This document shows, piece by piece, positions 1-5,328 of a stretch of 5,429 nucleotides of DNA (position 1 is the first letter of the stretch; each line of letters opens with the position of its first letter). The DNA comes from JAJFTV01 sp964426355 (GTDB lineage: Bacteria; Chloroflexota; Anaerolineae; Anaerolineales; Anaerolineaceae), in assembly GCA_964426355.1 (NCBI GenBank), contig CAYRRA010000239.1:1-5429 (forward strand), given 5' to 3'. Below the pieces are notes generated by a model that searched no databases, was not told the DNA's origin, and worked only from the letters and a program-made list of their open reading frames with translations. Both the position numbers and the translations under genes were made by a program.

Positions 1-1
1 G

Positions 2-1540
2 GGCGGAGCCTGCCCGTTTTTCCGCGCTCACCAGGCTGCCGAAAGCGCTCATCTCATCATCGTCAATCATGCACTTCTGCTGGCGGATATTGCCACGGGA
101 AGCCGTATCTTACCCGAATACAATTATCTCATCGTAGATGAAGCGCATCACATCGAGGCGGCAACCACCGGCGCATTGAGTTTTCGCGTCACCCAACCGA
201 TGGTAAATCGAATGCTGAGAGAGCTGGGGGGGACCTCCACCGGTATCCTGGGACACCTTCTAAACCTGCTCAGAGGCTGGCTTCCCCCCGCAGATTTTGC
301 TTCTTGCGATCAGACTGTGAGGCGGATCACAGACCTTTCCTTCCGGTTAGAACACGAATTTAAAGAGTTTTTTGCCATGATCGATCAATTCCTGGCAGAA
401 GCACGTGAATATCGCGAGATTAATTCCTATGGTCAGCAAAGCCGCGTGATCTCAGCCACCCGAAAACTGCCCGTTTGGGAGCAAATCGAAATTGCCTGGG
501 AAACTGCCGAAGAAACCATGAAACTGCTCCTCAACCTGGTATCACAGCTTTACCAGTCGCTCGGTGGCGCCAACCACATGACAGAGGAAATCTACGACTC
601 ATTGGACAGCCTGGGCAACCAATACCGCCGTTTGCAAGAAACTCAAAACCAGGTCTCCTCTTTTGTTTACGAATCAGACCCCAACTCCATTTACTGGGTT
701 GAAATCACCCCTAACGGCAACCAGATTGCCCTGGAAGTGGCGCCACTACATGTCGGTGACCTGATGGAAAAATTTCTCTGGCATGAAAAAACCTCGATCG
801 TTCTCACCTCTGCCACGCTGACCACCAACAACGGTTTTGAGTATATTCGCAACCGGCTGAATGCCGATGAAGCAGAAGAACTGGAGCTCGGTTCACCCTT
901 CGACTACGAATCGTCTGCCCTCTTGTACCTGGTAAACGATATCCCTGAGCCCAATGACCGCTCCCGATACCAACACGCCATTGATCAAACCATCATGCGC
1001 CTTGCCAAAGCAACCGGCGGCAGGATGTTGGTGCTTTTCACTTCTTATATGCAGCTCAAGCAGACATCCCAGACCATCACCCCGTATCTTGAAGAGAACG
1101 GAATCTTTGTTTATGAACAGGGTAAAGGGGCATCCCCCAACGCATTGCTGGAGAATTTCCGCGAGGCGGAAAAAGCGGTGCTGCTTGGTACGCGTGCCTT
1201 TTGGGAAGGTGTCGATATCCCCGGCGAAGCTCTATCCGTTTTGTTGATCGTACGACTGCCGTTCGATGTCCCTTCCGACCCCATTGTGGCGGCGCGTTCG
1301 GAGATGTTCGATGACCCGTTCAACGAATACAGCTTACCGGAAGCGGTTTTACGCTTCCGGCAGGGATTTGGTCGTTTAATTCGAACCCAGTCTGACCGCG
1401 GAGTGGTCGTTGTGCTCGACAAACGGATACTATCTAAATCATACGGCAAAGCATTTCTAGAGGCTTTGCCTCAGTGCACGGTCAAGGTCGATTCAATGCA
1501 AAACCTTGTCCGGGCAACGACCGGCTGGCTAAACCTGTAA
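2..1540 (+). CDS. DinG/Rad3 (XPD-like) family ATP-dependent DNA helicase, C-terminal part (5' truncated by window edge)
   Basis: The reading frame is open from base 2 and ends in TAA at 1538-1540, giving 512 residues; the true start and the Walker A motif lie upstream of the window. Numbering from base 2, Cys4 in a CPFFRA context followed by VNHALL (21-26) matches the last Fe-S cluster cysteine region of DinG/XPD helicases. The Walker B/DEAH box is at 46-49 (bases 137-148). The later superfamily 2 motifs are TSATL (269-273), the GTRAFWEGVDIPG segment (396-408) and QGFGRLIR (454-461) with its arginine finger. The insert between the DEAH box and TSATL is largely helical, as expected for the Arch-type insertion. 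The family unwinds DNA 5' to 3' using ATP, acting on forked, D-loop or R-loop substrates in repair and replication. A TTG at 176 is internal and is not a real start, because the DEAH box precedes it. The gene converges on the regulator downstream. The family assignment is secure; DinG versus another paralogue of this group is not settled. Confidence 0.93.
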   Translation, partial: GGACPFFRAHQAAESAHLIIVNHALLLADIATGSRILPEYNYLIVDEAHHIEAATTGALSFRVTQPMVNRMLRELGGTSTGILGHLLNLLRGWLPPADFASCDQTVRRITDLSFRLEHEFKEFFAMIDQFLAEAREYREINSYGQQSRVISATRKLPVWEQIEIAWETAEETMKLLLNLVSQLYQSLGGANHMTEEIYDSLDSLGNQYRRLQETQNQVSSFVYESDPNSIYWVEITPNGNQIALEVAPLHVGDLMEKFLWHEKTSIVLTSATLTTNNGFEYIRNRLNADEAEELELGSPFDYESSALLYLVNDIPEPNDRSRYQHAIDQTIMRLAKATGGRMLVLFTSYMQLKQTSQTITPYLEENGIFVYEQGKGASPNALLENFREAEKAVLLGTRAFWEGVDIPGEALSVLLIVRLPFDVPSDPIVAARSEMFDDPFNEYSLPEAVLRFRQGFGRLIRTQSDRGVVVVLDKRILSKSYGKAFLEALPQCTVKVDSMQNLVRATTGWLNL

Positions 1541-1637
1541 ATCTGCCTACTCGCCAGTCCACCCATGTAATTCTCCAACCGCTGACGCCGCAATATGCCG
1601 TACTTCACTGGTATCACACTTGCTGTCGAAACGATGA
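1541..1637. other. Convergent intergenic gap without a clear terminator
   Basis: This 97-base stretch separates the stop codons of the plus-strand helicase and the minus-strand regulator. I looked for a GC-rich hairpin followed by a T tract in both directions and found none that is convincing. Transcription may end by Rho or run into the opposite gene. Confidence 0.5.
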
Positions 1638-2273
1638 TCAGGAATCTTTCTTCCCCTCCAACTCGCTGGTTGAAATCATGTGATATTCACCCGGTCTTTC
1701 GCTTTCTTCAAACCCGGCTAAAACGATGATGGCATTGACCACCGTTGAACCGCTATTTCTCCAACTATGCGGTATGTTCGCTTTAAAAATCAGGCTGTCG
1801 CCGGGCTGCATGTTGAACCACTTTTTTCCCACCTGGTACTCGAGCGAACCACGAATGACAAAGACAAATTCGTGCCCTGTGTGAATGATGCCATGCACTC
1901 CACTGCTGCCTCCGCTTTCCAGGGTGAGCATAAACACCTCCAACCTGCCGTTGAACAGCTCACCCCCCATTCCTTCCCACAACCCCCGGTTGAACGAAAG
2001 ACGCGGACGCTCCGTTGAACGCACAAAAACGATATCTTCGCGTTCCAGTTCCTGCCTGAACAAGGACGTGATTGGCACCTCCAGGGCTTCAGACAGCTTT
2101 GACAAGGTACTAACAGAAGGAGAAGTCATCCCACGCTCGATCATGCTAAGCGCATTGGCAGAAAGACTACTCCGCCTGGCTAATTCACGCATGGAAATAC
2201 CGCGTTCTTCCCGTAAAGAGCGCAAACGCTGCCCGACATTAATCGAGACGGCATCTTTATTATAAAGTTCCAT
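1638..2273 (-). CDS. XRE-family transcriptional regulator with C-terminal cupin domain
   Basis: This 211-residue protein has the standard two-domain layout of XRE-cupin regulators. Residues about 14-70 form an HTH_3/Cro-C1 type DNA-binding domain: GQRLRSLREERGISMRELA, then LSANALSMIERG as turn plus recognition helix, then SPSVSTLSKLSEALEV. Residues about 105-190 form a small cupin barrel: HTGHEFVFVIRGSLEY (131-146) corresponds to cupin motif 1, with His131, His134 and Glu135 as possible metal or ligand contacts. Motif 2 is PGDSLIFKANIPHSW (157-171) with His169. Such proteins bind promoter DNA as dimers and sense a small ligand through the cupin; members control polyamine, amino acid, sulfur or organic acid genes. 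The ligand cannot be read from the sequence. The ATG is supported by an AGAGAGG site five bases upstream. Inverted CCCA/TGGG elements just upstream suggest autoregulation. It is transcribed in the same direction as fhs but is separated from it by a terminator. Confidence 0.93.
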   Translation of the reverse strand: MELYNKDAVSINVGQRLRSLREERGISMRELARRSSLSANALSMIERGMTSPSVSTLSKLSEALEVPITSLFRQELEREDIVFVRSTERPRLSFNRGLWEGMGGELFNGRLEVFMLTLESGGSSGVHGIIHTGHEFVFVIRGSLEYQVGKKWFNMQPGDSLIFKANIPHSWRNSGSTVVNAIIVLAGFEESERPGEYHMISTSELEGKKDS

Positions 2274-2278
2274 TTTTT

Positions 2279-2285
2279 CCTCTCT
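2279..2285 (-). promoter_or_regulatory. Ribosome binding site of the XRE-cupin gene
   Basis: On the minus strand the sequence AGAGAGG is followed by five A residues and then the ATG at 2273. This is a strong Shine-Dalgarno site at normal spacing and fixes the start of the regulator. Confidence 0.8.
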
Positions 2286-2290
2286 TTTCT

Positions 2291-2322
2291 AACCCACCAA
2301 TGGGTTTTAGTTTATCCCATTG
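2291..2322. promoter_or_regulatory. Candidate operator: overlapping inverted CCCA/TGGG repeats
   Basis: A perfect inverted repeat AACCCA-CCAA-TGGGTT lies at 2291-2306. Its right half also forms a second inverted pair, CAATGGG (2298-2304) with CCCATTG (2316-2322), whose arms are 11 bases apart. The cluster starts 17 bases upstream of the regulator's ATG, directly beyond its ribosome binding site. Dyad sites in this position are typical for autoregulation by XRE proteins, but binding is inferred. As RNA the first repeat could also fold into a short hairpin in the leader. Confidence 0.45.
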
Positions 2323-2427
2323 CTATCATTTTTTTGTTATGTTGCTCAATTTCTTAATTTAAAAGAATGAAGATTAGATGATAAAAAAGAATTTATGTGT
2401 AATCCATTATCGTAATTCTAATCCTTG

Positions 2428-2433
2428 ATTATA
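2428..2433 (-). promoter_or_regulatory. Possible -10 box for the XRE-cupin gene
   Basis: A perfect TATAAT reads on the minus strand here, in the AT-rich gap between the fhs terminator and the regulator gene. The -35 region at 16-17 base spacing is poor (about three of six matches to TTGACA), so the call rests on the -10 box and position. It would give a leader of about 145-150 bases that contains the CCCA/TGGG dyads. Confidence 0.35.
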
Positions 2434-2455
2434 CGCATTTTTGATAAGTTTTACA

Positions 2456-2498
2456 TGATAAATAAAAGGCTGCCCCACCATTTCTTGGGACAGCCTTT
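2456..2498 (-). terminator. Rho-independent terminator of fhs
   Basis: On the minus strand, AAAGGCTGTCCC (plus coordinates 2487-2498) pairs with GGGGCAGCCTTT (2465-2476) as a 12-bp stem containing one U-G wobble and a 10-base loop. It is followed by the T-rich run TTTTATTTAT. The hairpin begins 19 bases after the fhs stop codon, which is the expected place for a factor-independent terminator. It isolates fhs from the downstream regulator gene. Confidence 0.92.
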
Positions 2499-2517
2499 CG
2501 GACAAATCTAGAAAAGA

Positions 2518-4437
2518 TTAGAACAGACCCAGCACCTTGCCTGTTTCCATATCAATATCCACATCATAGAAAGCAGGTCGGGTTGGCAAACCGGGCATGG
2601 TGCTCATCTCTCCCAACAAGGGGTAGATAAAACCAGCGCCAACTGAAGCGCGGATATCCCGAATGGGTACCCGGAACCCTTTTGGAACACCCTTCAGATT
2701 CGGGTCATGGCTCAAGCTAAGGTGTGTCTTTGCCATACAGATGGGTAGCTTCCCAAATCCCAGGCGGGTGTATTCTTCAATTCGCTCCTCTGCGATGGGT
2801 TCATAATCCACACCATCTGCGCCGTACACTTCTTTGGCGATTGTTTCAATCTTCTCTTTGATTGATAGTTCCAATGGATACAGGAATTTGAAGCTAGATG
2901 GTTGCTCACACGCTTTCACAACCGCTTTTGCAAGGTCAACTGCACCTTCGCCGCCCAGCTCCCAATGCCGGCTGACCACAGCATCCAGCGCGCCACCTTC
3001 TTCTATGGCTGCTTTGCGGATCATTTCAAGTTCTTTCTCAGTATCTGTGTGGAAACTGTTGACAGCCACTACCACCGGGATACCATATTTCCTGGCAGTC
3101 TTAATGTGGTGGATCATGTTAGGTATTCCAGCCTTCAATAATTCAAGGTTCTCATCCGTATATTCTGAGGCAAGCGGCTTACCGGCAACAACTTTTGGAC
3201 CACCCCCGTGCATCTTCAGCGCGCGCACGGTCGCCACAAGCACAACCGCATTCGGGATCAAACCTGAATAGCGCGTCTTGATGTCGAAGAATTTTTCCAT
3301 CCCCATATCTGCGCCAAAACCGGATTCTGTGATGGTGTAGTCCGCCAGCTTTAAACCAATCTTATCTGCCAGGATTGAGCTGTTTCCATGTGCAATATTG
3401 GCAAACGGACCTGCATGAACAAATACCGGGGTTCCTTCCAGCGTCTGCATCAGGGTGGGTTTAATCGCATCGCGCATCAAAACCGTCAAGGCGCCAGCTA
3501 CACCCAGATCATCAGCCGTTATCGCCTCGCCGCTCTTGCTCAGACCAATCACCATACGCCCAAACCGCTCGCGCATATCCTCAAGACTGGTTGTCAGAGC
3601 CAAAATCGCCATGATCTCACTTGCGACAGCGATATCAAAGCCTGTTTCGCGTACCACTCTGCCGCGTTCTTGTGGTCCAAGACCAGTTTGAATGACACGT
3701 AACATCCGGTCGCTGGTATCCATCACGCGCCGCCAGGTGATGGTGTTGGGGTCAATATCCAACCGGCAAAGACGGCTGCGTTCTTCAGCAGTCAGGTCGT
3801 CCGGGTCCGTTTTGGTGATACCCAGTTTCTTTAACCTGCCCTGCATACCCACGCCAAAGGAGCGTTTCCCTTCTTTGTTGGGCGGGCAGAGTGCATCAAA
3901 CATACGATCATCATCCTGGTAAGCTTCGTGGAACATACGTACATCAATCGCTGCTGCCAGCAGGTTGTTGGCAGCGGTGATGGCATGAATATCGCCCGTC
4001 AGGTGAAGGTTGAAATCCTCCATCGGAATAACCTGGCTGTAACCACCGCCAGCAGCACCGCCCTTGATGCCAAAGGTAGGACCCTGGCTTGGCTGGCGAA
4101 TGGCTGTCATCACGCTGTAACCCAAGTGCGCCCCTAAAGCCTGGGACAAACCCACTGTGGTTGTCGTCTTGCCTTCCCCCAGAGGGGTCGGGGTGATCGC
4201 CGTCACATCGACATATTTCCCATCCGGCACGTCTTTCAGGCGTTTTAATATCTCAAGTTTTACCTTAGCTTTGTATGGACCGTACAATTCCAACTCTTCA
4301 GGCAGAATCCCCAGTTCTTCAGCTACCTGGGTAATGGGCTTCATCTCCGATGCCTGGGCAATCTCAATATCCGACGGTACAGGTGATTGCCTCCTCAAAG
4401 GGATCGCTGTGAATGCTTTTCGTTCAACTGAACTCAT
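2518..4437 (-). CDS. fhs: Formate--tetrahydrofolate ligase (10-formyl-THF synthetase), long form
   Basis: The enzyme joins formate to tetrahydrofolate with ATP, giving 10-formyl-THF, ADP and phosphate, in the cytoplasm. The 639-residue product carries the family hallmarks: the P-loop TPLGEGKTT (84-92), the first family signature GIKGGAAGGGY (123-133) and the second VATVRALKMHGG (401-412). Also present are the HAGPFANIAHGNSS segment (341-354) and the PIRDIRASVGAGF and MSTMPGLPTRP C-terminal blocks, and it ends in GLF. It is longer than the typical bacterial enzyme of about 555-560 residues. An extra segment near 180-262, including LDIDPNTITWRRVMDTSDR, resembles the ligase domain of eukaryotic C1-THF synthase. 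The ATG has AAAGGAG nine bases upstream (4447-4453). A terminator follows 19 bases after the stop. The product supplies purine synthesis and other one-carbon uses; in an anaerobe it could also serve the methyl branch of the Wood-Ljungdahl pathway, but no other pathway gene is visible here. Confidence 0.98.
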   Translation of the reverse strand: MSSVERKAFTAIPLRRQSPVPSDIEIAQASEMKPITQVAEELGILPEELELYGPYKAKVKLEILKRLKDVPDGKYVDVTAITPTPLGEGKTTTTVGLSQALGAHLGYSVMTAIRQPSQGPTFGIKGGAAGGGYSQVIPMEDFNLHLTGDIHAITAANNLLAAAIDVRMFHEAYQDDDRMFDALCPPNKEGKRSFGVGMQGRLKKLGITKTDPDDLTAEERSRLCRLDIDPNTITWRRVMDTSDRMLRVIQTGLGPQERGRVVRETGFDIAVASEIMAILALTTSLEDMRERFGRMVIGLSKSGEAITADDLGVAGALTVLMRDAIKPTLMQTLEGTPVFVHAGPFANIAHGNSSILADKIGLKLADYTITESGFGADMGMEKFFDIKTRYSGLIPNAVVLVATVRALKMHGGGPKVVAGKPLASEYTDENLELLKAGIPNMIHHIKTARKYGIPVVVAVNSFHTDTEKELEMIRKAAIEEGGALDAVVSRHWELGGEGAVDLAKAVVKACEQPSSFKFLYPLELSIKEKIETIAKEVYGADGVDYEPIAEERIEEYTRLGFGKLPICMAKTHLSLSHDPNLKGVPKGFRVPIRDIRASVGAGFIYPLLGEMSTMPGLPTRPAFYDVDIDMETGKVLGLF

Positions 4438-4446
4438 TTTTGTATG

Positions 4447-4453
4447 CTCCTTT
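4447..4453 (-). promoter_or_regulatory. Ribosome binding site of fhs
   Basis: AAAGGAG on the minus strand lies nine bases before the ATG at 4437. It supports the chosen start of the 639-residue product. A second purine-rich stretch, AAAGGTG, sits just upstream and is too far away to be the main site. Confidence 0.8.
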
Positions 4454-4504
4454 CACCTTTCTAAGATCTGATACAACAATTACCAACTTACCCTATCCCA
4501 ACAC

Positions 4505-4530
4505 AGGAAGATATCTTTCCTATAAGTCAA
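4505..4530 (-). promoter_or_regulatory. Possible control site of fhs: near-palindrome beside a TTGACT box
   Basis: Plus-strand AGGAAGATATCTTTCCT (4505-4521) is a near-perfect palindrome spoiled by one extra T; its core AAGATATCTT (4508-4517) is exact. On the minus strand, TTGACT (4525-4530), with five of six matches to a -35 box, lies directly upstream of it. No good -10 box occurs 16-18 bases further on, so this is not called a complete promoter. A repressor or activator site for fhs is possible but unproven. Confidence 0.3.
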
Positions 4531-4572
4531 TCAGATGATTAACGTTCCACAAAAGGTCGAAAAGGTGTGAAC

Positions 4573-4857
4573 TCACGCTTTGCTAAAAACATGCTTGACT
4601 TGTCGAACATCGCTGAGCTGGTCACGCAGTATCTTTGCTTCATCCGCAAGGATTGCCAACACCGAGGGATTTTTCGAACCTTCTATTGATTTACTGACAA
4701 GCATCAATTGCTTGTGCAAATCTTCTTGTTTCTTATTGATTTCATCTAACGTGCGGAAATCAATCTCACCCCATTTTATCCGTAATAATTTCCCCTTTGA
4801 ATCTCGATACACCTCAATATCGTGGTAAACACCTTTCAAACGAGTGTAGTCATCCAT
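4573..4857 (-). CDS. Hypothetical protein, 94 residues, soluble, helical C-terminal part
   Basis: I do not recognise this protein. Residues 1-33 look like a short beta-rich stretch (GVYHDIEVYRDSKGKLLRIKWGE), and residues about 34-60 (rich in L, K, E, Q) and 65-83 (VLAILADEAKILRDQL) look like two amphipathic helices that could form a coiled-coil hairpin. There is no signal peptide, membrane segment or cysteine. The ATG has a plausible AGGAA site (4864-4868) six bases upstream. A perfect TATAAT reads on the minus strand at 4879-4884 but lacks a clear -35 box. It lies 43 bases after the stop of a small membrane-protein gene and 135 bases before fhs, all on the same strand. Charge pattern and ribosome site favour a real gene over the Ser/Cys-rich frame on the opposite strand. 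Function is unknown; a dimerising or adaptor role is only a guess from the helices. Confidence 0.7.
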   Translation of the reverse strand: MDDYTRLKGVYHDIEVYRDSKGKLLRIKWGEIDFRTLDEINKKQEDLHKQLMLVSKSIEGSKNPSVLAILADEAKILRDQLSDVRQVKHVFSKA

Positions 4858-4900
4858 GGTTGATTCCTATCGATAAAAATTATAGATCTCGGTATTACCT

Positions 4901-5065
4901 CTAAGGCAGTAACCATTTTATGAACAATGAAAAAACCAGTGTTAAGAACCAGCAAAGCAACAAGCTGACTGCCATCGCTTTCGGGTAGGAAAATCCTTTT
5001 TTCTTGATAAGATATTCCGAAACCGGTAAGCTGATCAATGTCGCAAGAGCAACAATATACACCAT
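4901..5065 (-). CDS. Probable small membrane protein, 54 residues, two hydrophobic helices
   Basis: This minus-strand frame runs from ATG (5063-5065) to TAG (4901-4903). Residues 2-15 (VYIVALATLISLPV) and about 31-49 (MAVSLLLCWFLTLVFSLFI) are strongly hydrophobic, and they flank a basic loop around KKKGFSYPK (21-29). This is the pattern of a helical-hairpin membrane peptide, with the basic loop expected on the cytoplasmic side. No family was recognised. An in-frame stop at 5084-5086 limits the start to this ATG or the next codon, GTG. The only purine-rich site, AGAGG, is about 15 bases upstream, which is longer than usual and lowers confidence. The gene is followed at 43 bases by the 94-residue hypothetical gene and may share its transcript. 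Its hydrophobic composition and clean hairpin layout argue against a chance frame. Confidence 0.55.
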   Translation of the reverse strand: MVYIVALATLISLPVSEYLIKKKGFSYPKAMAVSLLLCWFLTLVFSLFIKWLLP

Positions 5066-5085
5066 GGTTAATGAACTGAGCCTCT

Positions 5086-5108
5086 AGAAACGAACAATCG
5101 ACGTTTCT
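5086..5108. repeat. Inverted repeat AGAAACG-N9-CGTTTCT
   Basis: Arms of seven bases (5086-5092 and 5102-5108) are exact reverse complements separated by nine bases. On the minus strand the repeat would lie in the leader of the 54-residue membrane protein gene, and its 3' arm runs straight into the AGAGG candidate ribosome site. It could be a protein-binding dyad or an RNA hairpin that affects translation. It lacks a T tract, so it is not a normal terminator. Confidence 0.45.
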
Positions 5109-5121
5109 GTAATAAATTAGC

Positions 5122-5142
5122 AGTCAGGATAAAAAACTGACT
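5122..5142. repeat. Inverted repeat AGTCAG-N9-CTGACT overlapping a -35 box
   Basis: Six-base arms (5122-5127 and 5137-5142) are exact reverse complements with a nine-base spacer, the same spacer length as the neighbouring repeat at 5086-5108. The right arm coincides with the candidate -35 box CTGACT of the plus-strand promoter. This is a plausible operator position for the downstream hydrolase gene. Confidence 0.45.
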
Positions 5143-5165
5143 TCCATTCCTTGTAAAATTATACT
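5137..5165 (+). promoter_or_regulatory. Candidate sigma-70-type promoter reading toward the hydrolase gene
   Basis: CTGACT (5137-5142) matches TTGACA at four of six positions and is followed after exactly 17 bases by TATACT (5160-5165), which matches TATAAT at five of six. Transcription would begin near 5172, leaving a leader of about 155 bases before the ATG at 5329. The -10 box overlaps the -10 box of an opposite-strand promoter. Confidence 0.5.
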
Positions 5166-5186
5166 ATATCGGTTTTCATTTTTCAT
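5158..5186 (-). promoter_or_regulatory. Candidate sigma-70-type promoter reading toward the small-protein genes
   Basis: On the minus strand ATGAAA (5181-5186), with four of six matches to TTGACA, is followed after 17 bases by a perfect TATAAT (5158-5163). Transcription would begin near 5151 and run into the 54-residue membrane protein gene, then the 94-residue gene and possibly fhs. The two inverted repeats at 5122-5142 and 5086-5108 would then lie in its transcript leader. Confidence 0.5.
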
Positions 5187-5290
5187 ATAATTCCATCATT
5201 CCACCCATAAAATGGATTACCGCGAGACTGTAAAAATGGCTGGTTTCAGATTTATAATTCAAGAGCGGTATGAATTTCAAAAAAATACAA

Positions 5291-5305
5291 GTAAGATCTA
5301 CTTAC
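5291..5305. repeat. Inverted repeat GTAAG-N5-CTTAC before the hydrolase gene
   Basis: Five-base arms GTAAG (5291-5295) and CTTAC (5301-5305) flank ATCTA. The dyad ends 23 bases before the ATG at 5329 and lies in the expected leader. It is short, so it may be chance; an operator role is possible. Confidence 0.3.
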
Positions 5306-5315
5306 CTACCAAACC

Positions 5316-5323
5316 GAAAGGAA
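5316..5323 (+). promoter_or_regulatory. Ribosome binding site deciding the hydrolase start
   Basis: GAAAGGAA lies five bases before the ATG at 5329-5331. The frame is open further upstream to an ATG at 5212, but that codon has no purine-rich site before it, so the later start is preferred. Confidence 0.7.
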
Positions 5324-5328
5324 TCGCC

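Noticed and set aside
176..178. TTG as start codon of the helicase
   Set aside because: The same frame is open to base 2 and encodes the essential DEAH box and NHALL segment before this codon, so it is internal.
1111..1449. Minus-strand frame inside the helicase gene
   Set aside because: It is antisense to the conserved helicase motifs and its Ser/Arg/Pro-rich product looks like a shadow.
1474..1683. Plus-strand frame of 69 codons across the end of the helicase and the convergent gap
   Set aside because: It overlaps the helicase in another frame and then the regulator's end on the other strand. Its composition is rich in His, Pro and Cys with no domain, and no ribosome site was seen.
1885..2265. 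Plus-strand frame of 126 codons over the XRE-cupin gene
   Set aside because: The minus strand encodes a recognisable two-domain regulator with a good ribosome site; the plus frame is low-complexity Ser/Arg/Leu-rich.
2834..3271. Plus-strand frame of 145 codons inside fhs, and similar frames at 3388-3702 and 4157-4471
   Set aside because: All are antisense to the strongly conserved fhs sequence and have no recognisable features.
4551..4566. Direct repeat AAAAGGT-CG-AAAAGGT
   Set aside because: Only two seven-base copies are present, with no further units or matching sites; probably chance in a short gap.
4558..4580. Possible terminator at the end of the 94-residue gene (GTGA/TCAC dyad followed by T-rich sequence on the minus strand)
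   Set aside because: The stem is only about four base pairs and the T run is interrupted by other bases, so it would not be stable.
4580..4828. Plus-strand frame of 82 codons opposite the 94-residue gene
   Set aside because: Its product is Ser/Cys-rich and lacks a ribosome site, while the minus frame has AGGAA at good spacing and balanced charged helices.
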